Assembly (NCBI GenBank): GCA_014529385.2
Contig: CM043942.1
Location: 110,976,141 to 111,040,140, forward strand
Reading direction: 5' to 3'
Source: Adiantum capillus-veneris
Taxonomy: Eukaryota; Streptophyta; Polypodiopsida; Polypodiales; Pteridaceae
Length of the DNA stretch: 64,000 nucleotides
Shown: positions 45,052 through 58,067 of the stretch, piece by piece
How the letters are laid out: each line of letters opens with the position of its first letter
How positions within the stretch are numbered: the first letter of the stretch is position 1
Made by a program: the position numbers and the translations under genes
The notes under the pieces: generated by a model
The model's input: the letters and a program-made list of their open reading frames with translations, nothing else
Told to the model about the DNA's origin: nothing
Databases searched by the model: none

Positions 45052-45716
45052 GTGAAGCGCAAAGTGCAAGATCTCCATCTCCTTCTCCAAGCTTGTTGAG
45101 AAGTTGAGAGCCTACACCAACACTCTTGGCTATGGAATGCAAATCCAGCCAGGAGCCATTCTTCAATGCTTAAACTTGCCATCTTATTCATCTTCATTAC
45201 TATGCTATTATGCTATGCTAAGCAAGAAGAGTGATGATAAGTGAGGAACTATTTCTTTCTCATATGAATGTTTCTTCTTCATCTTCCCTACCCTTATTCC
45301 TTGCTAGCTCTCTCCACCTTCGAAGGTCTTTGAGGCCTTGGGAGTGAGGCCGGGGATGGGTAATGTTTTTACAAAGTTTATGTTATGCTCGTGATGCACG
45401 AAGGTTTTCATATTCAATGCATAACCTAGGTCACAAGGAACACAAAGATTGTATTGTACCAAGTCTGTCTTGATGGGAGAATCTATAATACTAAAGCCTA
45501 TTAGAGGGGGGACCGGCTCCACATAAATCCGTTCCTCAATTGTTGTCATGTTCTCTAATTCTCTCTATTGCAAAAGTATTTTTCATGCCAACTTCATTAA
45601 GCATAATGGCTGTGTTTCTACTGCTAATTAAGTTTACCCTCTATGTTCTCAAAGTAGTCTCATAACAATGCTCACTATAATTCTCTTAACCCTATTATTC
45701 TCAATGTTCATAGGCC

Positions 45717-46053
45717 ATTACCATTACACAAAGGATTGAACGACACATGCAACCATCCCTCCCACAACTTCCATTTCAACGAGTAGTTAAGGAGATATGT
45801 GAGAATTGGAGAATGGGCATGCAACGGGCCAGCAATAATCTTCTCTGCTTGTACTACCTCATTGAGTTCTTCAATGATGGCTAGTTAAGGAGATATGTGA
45901 GCATTGGAGAATGGGCATGCAACGGGCCAGCAATAATCTTCTCTGCTTGTACTACCTCATTGAGCTCTTCAATGATGGCTACATCTTGGCTGCCCTTGTC
46001 CAGCGCATTACAATTATGCCCGTGGGATTTTGATGCCCTTCGAAGGCTGCAAT
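45717..46053 (+). pseudogene. histone H3-fold (H3 or CENH3-like) pseudogene fragment
   Basis: Translation gives QRIERHMQPSLPQ then LPFQRVVKEICENW, matching the H3 alpha-N/alpha-1 start (LPFQRLVREIAQDF). After a 98-bp tandem duplication the frame continues YLIELFNDGYILAALVQRIT and IMP. This aligns over 22 residues without gaps to the H3 segment LVGLFEDTNLCAIHAKRV plus TIMP. Five codons corresponding to EAAEA are missing. A frameshift precedes WDFDALRRLQ, which resembles the end of H3 or CENH3 (KDI/WxLARRI). An AG at 45714-45715 after a pyrimidine-rich tract could be an old splice acceptor. The tail region is not found. H3 versus CENH3 cannot be decided. Confidence 0.6.
45785..45980. repeat. 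98-bp tandem duplication within the H3-like sequence
   Basis: The text from AGTTAAGGAGATATGTGAG at 45785 is repeated at 45883 with two visible substitutions. The first copy ends in an in-frame TAG at the junction. Confidence 0.9.
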
Positions 46054-46684
46054 TCCACTAAGATGTGATGCTTCAGCCAGTGCCTATCTAGGATAGTTGA
46101 ACCATAGATATTCTTACCATCCCCCCTCTCAATACTCGTGCGCAATAGACAGAGCCTTCACAGGTTGCTCACAACAAAGACACCCAATCACGGGTCAAGA
46201 GGCATAGTCACTCCTCTTCCTAGATGGATGGACATGCAATTCCCAAGCCTGAGAGAGTCACGAAGCCAAGGACAACTCCCCCTAGGAGCCCAAGCCAGCC
46301 AATGAGGAGCCTAAACCCGCCAAGGTAGATCTTGAGATAGTTAAGGAAAAATCAAAGCCATCCAAGGAAGAGCAAGAGCTAGCCAAAACATAGCAAGGGC
46401 TAGCCAATGCAGAGCAAGGGCCTATTCTAGAAATCTGGTCTCTTTTAGAGGAAACCAACACTAATAACGAAGAAGAACTCCAACTACTAGAAAAATTAGC
46501 ACCACTTCATGCAAAATATTCACTTGCCAAGTAGATCACATGCAAACTATGTTTTCAGTTTTGACAAGATTTCATGTGTATGCATGATTTTGCCAACGTC
46601 CACGCAACGAATGTAGTGATGAACCTTTCTATGTGGTATGTTTTGAGGTCATTATAGGTTATGCCATTGGGGTCATTACCAAGC
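46054..46684. other. no gene recognised
   Basis: Text rich in lysine, proline and glutamate codons in changing frames (46240-46460, with a repeated GAGCTAGCC/GGGCTAGCC unit), but no continuous frame or domain. Confidence 0.45.
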
Positions 46685-47170
46685 AAATAGGGACCCAGGG
46701 AAATTTTTCAAGGCCCCAATTTGCTTGGTTTTGACCCTTGTCTTTGCAGCAATAGGGGTCAAAACCAAGAAAATAGAAAATCTGGGAAATTTTACAAGGC
46801 CCTAATTTGCTTGGTTTTGACCCATGTCTTTGCGGTATTGGGGGTCATAATCAAGCAAATAAGGGCTCAAGAAATTTTTCCACAGCCTCGATTCACTTGG
46901 TTCAGACCCATGTCTTTGCAATAATGGAGTCTAAACCAAGCAAATAGAGACCCTGGGAAAATTTCCAAGGACCCGATTCTCTTGGTTATACCCAAGTCTT
47001 TGCAAAACTGGGTCAGAACCAAGCAAATAAGGTTCGTAGGAAATTTTGCAAGGCCTCGATTCGCTTGGTTCTGACCAATGTCTTTGCAGCAATTATGAGG
47101 GACAAAGCCAAGAGAATAGGGACCCTGGAAAATTTTCCAAGACCCTAATTCACTTACTACTGACCCATAT
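46685..47170. repeat. tandem array of about 85-bp units with internal inverted repeats
   Basis: Five full units and one partial unit. Each begins with a GGGAAATTTT-like string, then TTGCTTGGTTTTGACCC, GTCTTTGCA, and GGGGTCAAAACCAAG. Within a unit CTTGGTTTTGACCC can pair with GGGTCAAAACCAAG (14 bp). Later units keep the pairing only partly. The same motifs are at 40660-40965. Confidence 0.85.
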
Positions 47171-48794
47171 CCACTAAGTAATATAATTGCTAGCATTTAT
47201 TCATATTTGGCATGCGATCTTGCTTCTACCTACCATGACAAAATATACAAAGCGGATCCGCTTATGTCAAATATGCTTTAGAACAAAAAAGTTTTTTTTT
47301 GGCACTGATGAACTGGTTTAGCATAGTAAAGATCTTGTGCACTTGTTGGCCAATACATACAATGAATTGTGAGTTTTGTATTTTTAAGCAAAAACAATGT
47401 TTGATTTTGGATCTTTTTTCCACATCCTAGATGGTTTTGGTGTTTTTTGTGTAGTGAACATTGGAGTGTCTTGTTCTTCAACATTGAACAAAAGATTGTC
47501 TACTATGGAAACTTCGAGCGAAGAAGGGGGTTTCATGGGCATGTAAAGACGTAAGGCACATATTTAGGCATTTCCTTGTAGGGTCTATTTGAAATGTTTT
47601 ACTCAACAAAGTACTTATGTATGGTAGTACCGGGAGAAAGTTTGGATGCTATCTAGAGCACATATTGCTAGAACCTGATCTAGTTGCTTCCACTCAGCAG
47701 ATGGGTCAATGTGCCGACCCATGTCGATAACTTCAATTGCGGCTGGCGAATCTGTCTCAATGCTCTTCTCCTTGTTAGCCAAGTTTTGGATGTACCAAAC
47801 ATAAGTACTACATGTTGTTTCAATGCTTGCACTGCTGCAATGTTTGAATTAAAATAAGTGAGTTCTTTTCTTATTAACATGCTTCTATAGGACCTTCAAT
47901 TAGATAATTTCTTCCCCTACAATGTGTGTAAATTTTTGTGACGGCCATTCAAAATATTATATTATCGGTCCAAAAGATTGTCAAGAGAGGAAAGAAATTG
48001 AGCTGAGGATTTTGAGAGGGCCCACATCAAGGAAGTGATGCAGCGGGCCCAGAATTGTCAAAATGGGATTTGAAACATGCAGGAGGCTCTCAATCAATAC
48101 ATGTGGACACCACAAAAGTGGATGGGTTGCACATCAACCGCAAATTGGAGCACAAGAAAGAAAGATAAACCAAAGGGAGTGAGAGCAGAGGGAAGTTGTA
48201 GGGGTGCAAAGTGCATAGGAAGTCATAGAGGAGGCCCATACATTTGAACAATGTGAAAGGGAAATCGAAATGAGCATCCCCTATGGAAGAAGGGGTAGCA
48301 GCCAGGGGAGAGGGCAGGGGAGCAATGACAACAAGTGGGGGAGGGGGAAGGGGAGCAGTGGTAGGGGAGGGGAACAGTAACCATCATCTCTTTTTTATAA
48401 TTTTTGAAGCAATACAATGTGTAACTTTTTGAAACAATGCAAAGTGTATGTTTTTTAATAGCAGCACAAAATGTCTTTGTATTCACCATTTTGGAGTGTA
48501 CATATTGGTTAGCATGGCATTACAACTCATTTTGTGCATACATTGGGTTTTGTGAGGCACAATGTATGTGATCTAGCTTTTGTAAGAAGCAATCATATTT
48601 GAGAGGGACCCCTTGCACAATGTTGTTTTCTCCTGGCATCTTGGAATCTGAGAAAAAAACATGTAAGTATCTATATCTTAATCCATTAAAGACAAATGAA
48701 ATTTCTCCATTTAGTAAACTTGTACCTTTCTATTGTTGAGATTGAATCCATACACCTCTGGCAAAAGTGAAAGTTCTTCATATGTAAGATCTAC
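47171..48794. other. no gene recognised
   Basis: No RNA gene, domain or convincing exon seen. A G-rich stretch at 48290-48375 produces proline- and serine-rich artefact frames on the minus strand. Confidence 0.5.
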
Positions 48795-50042
48795 TCAGAG
48801 CTGCACAAGAGATGTACTTGACATTGTCTCCATCACAGTAAGGAGGCTCTCCTGAAAGTAGATCTCCATTGCTAAAGATTTGTTCTCAAAGTTAGACTCT
48901 ATGTCTTGGTCAAGTGGGATAAGTTGTCCACTAAGAAAATGATGTCCAAAATAGTAAAATGACACTATGAACTTTTGAGAGCTTATAATGTACTTGCAAA
49001 ATATGGACTTCTTTTGCAAAATAAAAATTGTATCGTGTGGATGTGTCTTATCCCAATTATCATTTAAAAAGCCCAAACAACTCTCAGATTTGCAAATGAA
49101 CATTGTTGTGGTAGTTTCCATTTTCTCATCAAAGTAAAAACTACAAACACTTCACAGGCATAAATAGAGTGAGTGAACCTGACAATTTTTTTAGCAATTG
49201 AATACTTAAGGGACTTCTGTATATCCTAAAACAACCTGTTCGTGAAGCTTTTACTAGTTTAAATGCTGACAAAGACCAGTCCTTGTTGTCAAAGGATGGA
49301 AGTCGCAAAGGAGTTACACGGCCCGAGCCACATGTGACATTTTGGGTTCCAAATATGACCTATCATAAAATAATATTCCATTATCTGCAAGCTCCTTGTG
49401 CGGTCTTCCTCGATACATTTGCTCACCAATAAATGCATGGAAAGCATCAAAAATCCCAACTATGCTCTCAACTGGTTGCCAGTCCTCCCTATGTGATGGA
49501 TAAATATTTGCAACAAACATGGTACCAACACTAAACCTACAAAAATAATCATCCACTTAATGAGATATATGCTCAAAATAACTTACAATTGTGTTGATGT
49601 CGTAAAAAACTAGGAGGAAATGTTTGCAACCTTAAGTCTCCATGTTGGAAAGCATGTTGTATTGGGACCTCTTTCACCCGCTTTCTTTGTGCACACACTT
49701 TAAACTCTTTTGCTTGTCCCTTGAAAGCCTCCATGAAATCATTGCATTGCCTCCTCTTCCTCCTCCTCATCTGCAATAATACCCAACTTCGATAGTTATT
49801 CTAGATGGTATCCATGCCTAATCATTTGTAATATAACTATTGAAAATGATAACAAAGTCAATGGTAATGTTGGGCCTTTGAAAGGGGTCATGGGGTGCAC
49901 TAGAACACATAGTAGAGTTAGCGCAAATAAGAAAAGGGGAAGACAAAGTTTTGAGAGGGAAGTAGAGTAACTCAAAACAAGATTTGGGCGGTAACATAGA
50001 CACTGGAGTCTTCAGTGAAAGTTCTGAAATTAGTTGGTACAA
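48795..50042 (-). pseudogene. possible unrecognised minus-strand gene or remnant
   Basis: Three stretches read like protein-coding text: 49818-50042, 49573-49776 (MRRRKRRQCNDFMEAFKG, VKEVPIQHAFQHGD) and 49314-49556 (FSVGTMFVANIYPSHREDW, AFHAFIGEQMYRGRPHKELA). A further open frame is at 48795-49121. A consensus splice donor (ATTGTAAGT) ends the 49573 stretch and an acceptor ATTGCAG precedes MRRRKRR. The reading frames do not join cleanly across the gap at 49557-49572, so it may be a decayed gene. No family recognised. Confidence 0.3.
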
Positions 50043-50208
50043 TTCAGTACAATTTATGGCATTTGTGCTTTGGAAGTATGAAATAGTAAAATTTGAAGAA
50101 CAAAATTTTTATTTTTTCCATTTTTCTTGAACGAGTTTGTCTTTAAAATAATGATTTTCTACGTAACGAAGTCTCTTCCTCATTGGCCGACTCCAAATTT
50201 CTCCTAAT

Positions 50209-50209
<1 letters not shown>

Positions 50210-50272
<63 letters not shown>
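50210..50272. repeat. (CT)n microsatellite
   Basis: 63 bp of CT. Confidence 0.96.
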
Positions 50273-50275
<3 letters not shown>

Positions 50276-50404
50276 GTCATGTTGGCAGGGATCTGACAAG
50301 AGTGGGCGTGGCCTCTCTCTTTCAACCTCTCTTCATAGGAAGGTGCAAGCTACCACCTCAAATTTTTAGTCTTTGAATGTGTGTTCCCCCTTGATTGTAA
50401 GGAT

Positions 50405-50596
<192 letters not shown>

Positions 50597-50599
50597 AGG

Positions 50600-51424
50600 T
50601 GCTTTGTCCTAGAGCTCTTTGTTTCTCTTTGATATTTGGTATATACTTATGTGCCTTCGGGCTACCATGGCAAATGCAGGAGCTTTTAACATGTGGACAG
50701 ATGCAGAGGGAGGCATTAGGGAAAATTTGGACTCTCAAGGGGGCCTTATAAGGAGGTTTGACTTTGCATATCATTGAAAAGATCTTAGAAAGTAGGTTCT
50801 AAATCCCCAAACTCTGACAAATTTGGAGTTGATTTGTAGAAGTTATGGCCTCCCCACTGAAGCTGAAATGTGGGGAGAGATTCCATTTATAAGATGGAGT
50901 TGTCACATCAAAAAATAGAATCTTCTAGAATATAAGAAATCTGATGGCATGTTATATATCAATAGATAGATCTTGATGAGTACATTCTAAATCCAAAAGG
51001 TCTGACAAGTTTTGATTTCATTTGTAGAAATTCTACAGTGAGCCCATTTGGGACGAGGGAGAAAGTAAAAGTCCTTATAAGGGCCCATTTAAGAGTCCAA
51101 AAGTTTCCTAATGTGGGGATCCCTCCCCACATTATATATTCTAGATTGTTAAGGTGTTGATCGATTGAAAATATACTCACACTATTGTTGCAGTAGAGGG
51201 CCCTAGTGGTCGTTTTGGCTACTAACTTACTTCCCCTCTTGCATCGCACACCACCACACCTACATCTAGTATCAAAGATCCCACGGGTGTGTTGACCATG
51301 GGCATGAAACTCCCCTCTGGGAAGCAAGAGGTTAAATAGAAAACAATATGCAGTAATTGGCCAATTATAGTAGGTGCAAGGGGATAATTTTTTACAAGCT
51401 TAGTGTCAAAGGGACTATATTTGG
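50600..51424. other. no gene recognised; LTR-like text
   Basis: Two related stretches (50770-50850 and 50970-51040) repeat TTCTAAATCC, CTGACAA and TTGTAGAA phrases, as in old LTR or tandem debris. No domain seen. Confidence 0.4.
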
Positions 51425-51927
51425 ATGAAGAGGCATGGTCTATCTCCTTATTATGCTCTCTGCCTTCCTCACAAGACGTTTTTGCACAACCATAAGCAAC
51501 TATGTGCTGAGGAAAACTTGTCTACAATGGTGTGGTTGCTAGTTTGCTCAATGAAGAAGTTCACAGGATGTTTATGGAGCCTACCAAACAGGGTGATGTG
51601 TATGTTGCTAGTGACAAAGGACAAAGGAGTTGCACTCATTATTGTATTAAATGCAAGGATCATGAGAACTCTCATAGTAAATTATTTAAACTTCCATGCT
51701 TTCAAATTTCATGAGGGGACAAAAATGAATAACAAGTTTTTGTGCAAAACCCATCTCAATCCAAATGTGTTTATGTTTTTTTATGTCTTTCTCTCTCTCA
51801 TTGCATAATTAATTTATATGACACTATTGGTGGTGGGTGGCCTGATAACAATAATCCACAATGTTATCTACAAGAGCAACTAGTCTTATTTGATGTGCCT
51901 CTAGTTTCCAAACCTTTTTACAAATGA
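51425..51927 (+). other. weak coding candidate, unrecognised
   Basis: Open frames read LLNEEVHRMFMEPTKQGDVY, VASDKGQRSCTHYCIKCKDH, then CIINLYDTIGGGWPDNNNPQ after frame changes. The cysteine-rich segment looks protein-like, but there is no known domain and no clean gene model. It may be a transposase remnant. Confidence 0.2.
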
Positions 51928-52998
<1,071 letters not shown>

Positions 52999-53003
52999 CT
53001 ATT

Positions 53004-53230
53004 TGTTACCATATACATGTGGTAGTGATATGTGTGAACACACTAGGACCGTCAGGGCATTTTTTCCCTCTTTAGGAGGTTTTGCCCCACGTGCATTATA
53101 TATACGCCCATCACTCTAGGGCTATCCATCATTCTATTGCACGCTACATAATACACTCTCAGTTGTGTGCCTTAAGCTTCCTTCGTCTTCTCCAAGCTGT
53201 GTGCGTTTCTTTGCAATCCTAATTCCAACA
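53004..53230 (+). repeat. Copia C 5' LTR
   Basis: 227 bp, TGTTACC...CCAACA, followed two bases later by the primer site. Confidence 0.93.
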
Positions 53231-53232
53231 AT

Positions 53233-53244
53233 TGGTATCAGATC
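53233..53244 (+). promoter_or_regulatory. Copia C primer-binding site (tRNA-iMet)
   Basis: TGGTATCAGATC, one mismatch from the TGGTATCAGAGC consensus seen intact in Copia B. Confidence 0.85.
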
Positions 53245-53558
53245 AGGTTGCATCCTCCCAGGTTTAGTCACCAGCAGCTCCAGCACACGCCTGCTCACTT
53301 TCTCCGATTTCTATGAGCTTTGGCGAGCGTTCATAGGTCGACAAAAATTTCTGATTCGGGCTCATTTCGGCCTCCGTTTCCACTACAGTCAGGTCTGCGC
53401 AGTAAATTTTATCATTTTGCGTATAATTTCTATCAGCACCAAATACTGCATAGCAGGTCCTATATAGTCTACTACAGGTTGTGCTATATAACACGTGCTA
53501 GTCTCACTCAGTTTGTCCTCATTTCAGACAATTTTCACATCAGATGCAGGAATTTTCC

Positions 53559-54482
53559 ATGGCTGACAACAACACAGATGTGTCCAAGATGTTTACTGCT
53601 GAGGACAGATTGGATGGGGATAATTACCCTATGTGAGCTTACATGATGCAACATGTTCTTGTGTCAAAGGGTGTCTGGAATATTGTGTAGGGCATTGATG
53701 TACGTCCTCGTTCTGAGGATGTAGGCGATGTTGAGGACGTTGCAGGTCTTGCTGCAAGGATTGTTGCTATTAGAGTTGTTTTGCCTATGACACAACAAGC
53801 TCGTTGGGATGTAAAGGATACGCAAGCTCATGCATTGATTGCATTGTCTGTGAAGCGCACCATTACTCCTCACATTCGTTCAGTGAAATCTGAAAAATAG
53901 GCTTGGGATATTCTAGCAGGTCTTTATGCAAGCCGCAATGAGGCTAAAATTGCTTTGCTACGTAAAGAGCTAAAAATCAAAGATTATGCATGAGGAAGAT
54001 GATATGGACACTTTCCTTGGTAGTGTCAAGGATATCAATGAGCAACTTATTTTTGCACGTGAAGTCATTTCAGACAATTCCCTTGTGCAGACTATTCTTG
54101 ATGCCTTACCAGATTCTTATCAGACTTTGCTAGTACTTGAAGACTTATGACCCAAGGAAATCCTGAAGTTGTAAAGTTTGATGCATTATGCACATTGTTG
54201 TTGCAAGAGTCACTTTCTAGAAAGAACATGACTAGACAACGTGCAGTTGAACAACCTTTTATTGCTTCTCAAAGAAAGGGTGGTAAAAACAATGCAGCCA
54301 CTTCTTATGGTTCTGCTGCGAGTGGTAAAACTTCTGTTCCCAATGCTTCTGCTGGAAGCACTTTGTTTGGCAATTCTGGTGATAAGGGCAAAAAGAAGAT
54401 GCGTTGCCATTATTGTAAAGCTAATGATCACTTGATCAAGCAGTGTCCTAAGTTGAAGGCCAAAGAGACTAAAAAGAAATAG
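53559..54482 (+). pseudogene. Copia C gag with zinc knuckle
   Basis: Starts MADNNTDVSKMFTAEDRL with a stop at the WAYMMQ position (TGA near 53635), then VWNIV, stop, ARWDVKDTQA, HIRSVKSEK, stop, AWDILAGLYASRNEAK, and a frameshift near 53970. The C-terminal part is open from 54147: SASGKTSVPNASAG-like text and CHYCKANDHLIKQC at 54403-54444. It is equivalent to 18664-19570 in Copia B. Confidence 0.82.
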
Positions 54483-56256
54483 AGTGGTTCCATTGCAAAT
54501 GTTGGTTCCACTACAAATGCAACCATCGTTGAGTCTTCTGCGAAAGGAGACTGTGATGCTGATGTCGATGCAGAATGGGCTTTTAGTGCAGAGTGCACTT
54601 ACAATCCTGTTGTCCATGATGCATGCATGTCAGTTGCTGCAGATTCACATGTGTGGTATTTTGACAGTGGTGCTACAAAGTACATTACCTTACATCGTGG
54701 ATTGTTCACCTCTCTCAAGTCTGTCCCTCATGGGAATTCAGTCACCTGTGCCAACAATGCCTCTTATCCTATTCAGGGAGTTGGAAAGATTGTGCTTACT
54801 GCTGCAAATGGTAGTTCTTTCACACTTTTTAATGCACTTTATGTACCTGGGATCAAGAAGAATCTTTTGTCTGTGTCTACACTTGCTAGACTTGGACTTG
54901 GTGTCAAATTTGTGGATGAGAGATGTACAGTTCATGATCTCAGTTTTGGTGATGAAATTGTTGCATATGGCTTTTTGTGTTGTGGGAGATATAACTCACT
55001 TTGTATGACAAGTGTGGCCAAAATTTTACAAATGCAATTGCAAATTCAAGGACTGTTTCATATGCAAAACTGTGGCATGCACGTTTTGGGCATCTAAATT
55101 TTGTCAGTTTGCTGCGTTTGCAAAAATCTGATATGGTTCCTTCTTTTCCGTCTCTTGGAGAACCTATCAAACATGTTTGTGAAGGCTGTATTTTGGGTAA
55201 AATGTAGCGTTCTAAGTCTCCAAAGGATGGTTCAGTTAGGGCCACATGTAGGTTGCAGCTTGTGCATAGTGATGTTTGTGGACCCATGCAAACTCCGTCC
55301 TTGGGAAATTACTTATACTTTGTGACTTTCATTGATGACTACTTCAGGCATGCGTGGGTGCATCCGTTGAAAGCTAAGTCCGAAGTTTTTATGTGCTTCA
55401 AACAATTTCTGGCTATGGCTGAAAATGTCCCGAAATGTACTATGGACACCCTCCGATCGAGGGGAGGATTATATGTCTCATGAATTTAATGCATTTCTGG
55501 CTACTCATGGGATAAAACACCAATGCATAGTGCCTTATACACCTCAGTAAAATGGTGTAGCTGAGAGGAAAAACAAGTCACTTACGGAAATGGCACGATG
55601 TATGGTCAAAAAGTCAAGCTTTACCGCATTCTTTTTGGCTTGAGGCCATTATGTGTGCCACTTATGTACTTAGCAAGTGTCCTATGAAAGCTTTGCAGTC
55701 TATCACTCCATATGAAGCATGGCATGATAGAAAGCCTTCTATTGAGCACATGCGTGTTTTTGGTTGTTTGGCATATGCTTTGGTGCCATAAACACAGCAC
55801 AGAAAATTGGATGATAAGGCTATCAAATGTATTTTTGTTGGTTATAGTGTTGAAAGCAAAGGTTACGGGTTGTATCATCCGCAAACAAAGCGTATTCTGG
55901 TTTCACGGGATGTAGTGTTTGTGGAAGATTCTGTTCAGCCCTTGTTGTCATGTACTAGAGACAATAATGTAAGCTTACAGGACATTTATGACACTTTGTT
56001 GCCTCTTTTAAGTGGTGGAAGTTCGAATGTAAATTCCAATGAGGCAAATGTACAGCCTATGGGGGTTTCCAAAAATGTTACAGATCAACCTATTATTGAT
56101 GCAGACGTACATGATGTACTTGATGAGGAAAGGGCTGAAAATGACCAAGCTAGAGGTATGCCAAAATGGCTGGTGCATACATTGCATGACAGTAAATTGG
56201 ATGCACCTTTGTCTAGTCGTACTCGTTCAGGTTCTCGCCATGCATCTTATGCATGA
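54483..56256 (+). pseudogene. Copia C protease and integrase
   Basis: VWYFDSGATKYITLHRG (protease active site DSG, 54645-54700), LYVPGIKKNLLSVSTLARLG, GAG-pre-integrase LWHARFGHLNF and CEGCILGK, integrase HSDVCGPMQTPSLGNYLYF (first Asp). A deletion damages the LHSDRGGEY block (55450-55470), with NGVAERKN-like text at 55555-55580. VFGCLAYALVP and KCIFVGYSVESKGYGLYHP (the usual integrase end) follow. Several stops (for example 55207, 55791). Confidence 0.82.
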
Positions 56257-56268
56257 GATTGTTATGCT

Positions 56269-58014
56269 TTGGCTGTGTCTAGCCTACATGATGTTGAGGA
56301 ACCTCTCTCCTTTGATGAAGCACAGAATCCAGAAAAGTGGATGGCTGCCATGCAATCAGAATATGATGCACTTATAGAAAATGACACATGGACTTTATGT
56401 GATTTGCCTCGTGGCAAAAAGGCCACTGGTACAAAGTGGGTTTACAAGTTGAAACGCAAGCCGAATGGTGAGGTTGATCGCCATAAGGCTCGACTTGTTG
56501 CAAAGGATTATGCACAGCAAAAAGGCATAGATTACGAAGAAACTTTTGCTCTTACTTGTCGTATGACTACTATTCGTTTTCTATGTCCATTGGCAGCTCA
56601 TTTTGGTTGGGATTAATCAGACATTGTTACTACTTTCTTGAATGGTGACATATTTGAGGAAGTTTATGTCGCGGTTTTGTCAAGAAAGGACAAGAGGACA
56701 AAGTGTGCATATGTAAGAAGGCTTTGTATGGGTCGAAGCAATCTCCTCGTGCTTGGTATGAGAAATCTGGCACTCATTTGGTCAAATGAGGCTGTTGTAA
56801 CAATCCAACAGAAAGCACATTTTATGTAAAGCGTGAGGGTGATGTACTTCTCATTGTCGTTCTTTACGTAGATGATTTGCTGATCACTGGACCAAATGAG
56901 AGACATATTGCTGAATTTAAGGCTTATTTCAATGCTACTTTCAAGATGAAAGATTTGGGGCTCTTGCATCATTACTTGGAGATACAGTTTAAGCAATGTG
57001 ATGGTGGTATTGCCTTGTGTCAGAAAAGTTACATAGAGACAGTGCTATGTAAGTTCTTTATGTAGATGATTTGCTGATCACTGGACCAAATGAGAGACAT
57101 ATTGTTGAATTTAAGGCTGACTTGAATGCTACTTTCAAGATGAAAGATTTGGGGTTGTTGCATCATTACTTGGGGATACAGTTTAAGCAATGTGATGGTG
57201 GTATTTCCTTGTGTCAGAAAAGTTACATAGAGACAGTGCTATGTAAGTTTGGACTTGAGGATTACAAACCTATTTCCACTCCCATGGAAACAGGTCTAAA
57301 ATTGAGTCTAATGACGCTCGTGATCCTACTGATGTCACTCTTTACCAAACTGTTGTTGGCTGCCTCATTTATGTATGCAACACGAGGCCAGATCTTCAAT
57401 TTGCAGTCTCACAGGTCAGCAGATTTATTCATAGCCCAGGGTCTAAGCATTGGCAGGCTGTCAAGAGGATTTTGCGCTACCTTAGTGGTACTTTACATAT
57501 TGGCTTGTTTTATCCCAAGGGGGCATCATTGCCGCCAGACTTACATGCTTTTTCGGACTCAGATTCGGCTGGTTATTTTGACACGCGAGTGTCCACAAGT
57601 GGTTTTTGTTTTATGCTTGGCAGTTGATGTATATCATGGTTGAGCAAGAAGCAACCTACTGTGGCCACTTCTAGTTGTGAGGCTGAGTACATGGCAGTCT
57701 TCACAACTACGGTTGAGTGTGTATGGTTCAAACGCCTTATGGTTGATTTGGGTGTTGGACACGACACTGCCAACACAGTCTACACTGACAGTCATAGCAC
57801 ATTGGAAGTTGTGAGGAACCCAGTTTTTCATGCTCGCACAAAGCACATTGAGGTGCATTACCACTATGTCAGGGAGAGGCTCTCAGCAGGAGAGGTCAGC
57901 TTGGCTTATGTGCCAACACAGGACAACCTTGCAGATCTTTTCACAAAGGCATTGTCTCGTGAGAAGCTCGAATCTTTCCGCAAAGCTTTGGGCTTACTCC
58001 CCTTTGTGGACTGA
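56269..58014 (+). pseudogene. Copia C reverse transcriptase and RNase H
   Basis: EKWMAAMQSEYDALIENDTW, WVYKLKRKPNGEVDRHKARL and QQKGIDYEETFALTCRMTT open the RT; a short deletion follows near 56615. The catalytic YVDDLLITGP is at about 56863-56890. A 194-bp duplication repeats the DD block and adds an in-frame stop. RNase H: KQPTVATSSCEAEYMAV (Glu), YTDSHSTLEVV (Asp), KHIEVHYHYVRERLS, DNLADLFTKALS, ending LGLLPFVD at 58014. Only the RNase H end (57640-58014) is undamaged. Confidence 0.86.
56859..57247 (+). repeat. 194-bp tandem duplication in Copia C RT
   Basis: The sequence from GTTCTTTACGTAGATGATTT (56859) recurs at 57053 with a few substitutions, up to GTGCTATGTAAGTT. It doubles the segment from the catalytic DD to KSYIETVLCKF. 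Confidence 0.92.
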
Positions 58015-58067
58015 TCATGTCCTCAAGGGAAGTAGCTCTCGTTCACCGCATCACTCCAGGGGTGATT

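Noticed and set aside
46685-47170. CRISPR-like array
   Set aside because: Units are directly joined without distinct spacers, diverge freely, and this is plant nuclear DNA.
49557-49590. 31-bp intron joining two minus-strand exons
   Set aside because: The donor, acceptor and frame would fit, but 31 bp is far below the usual minimum for plant introns.
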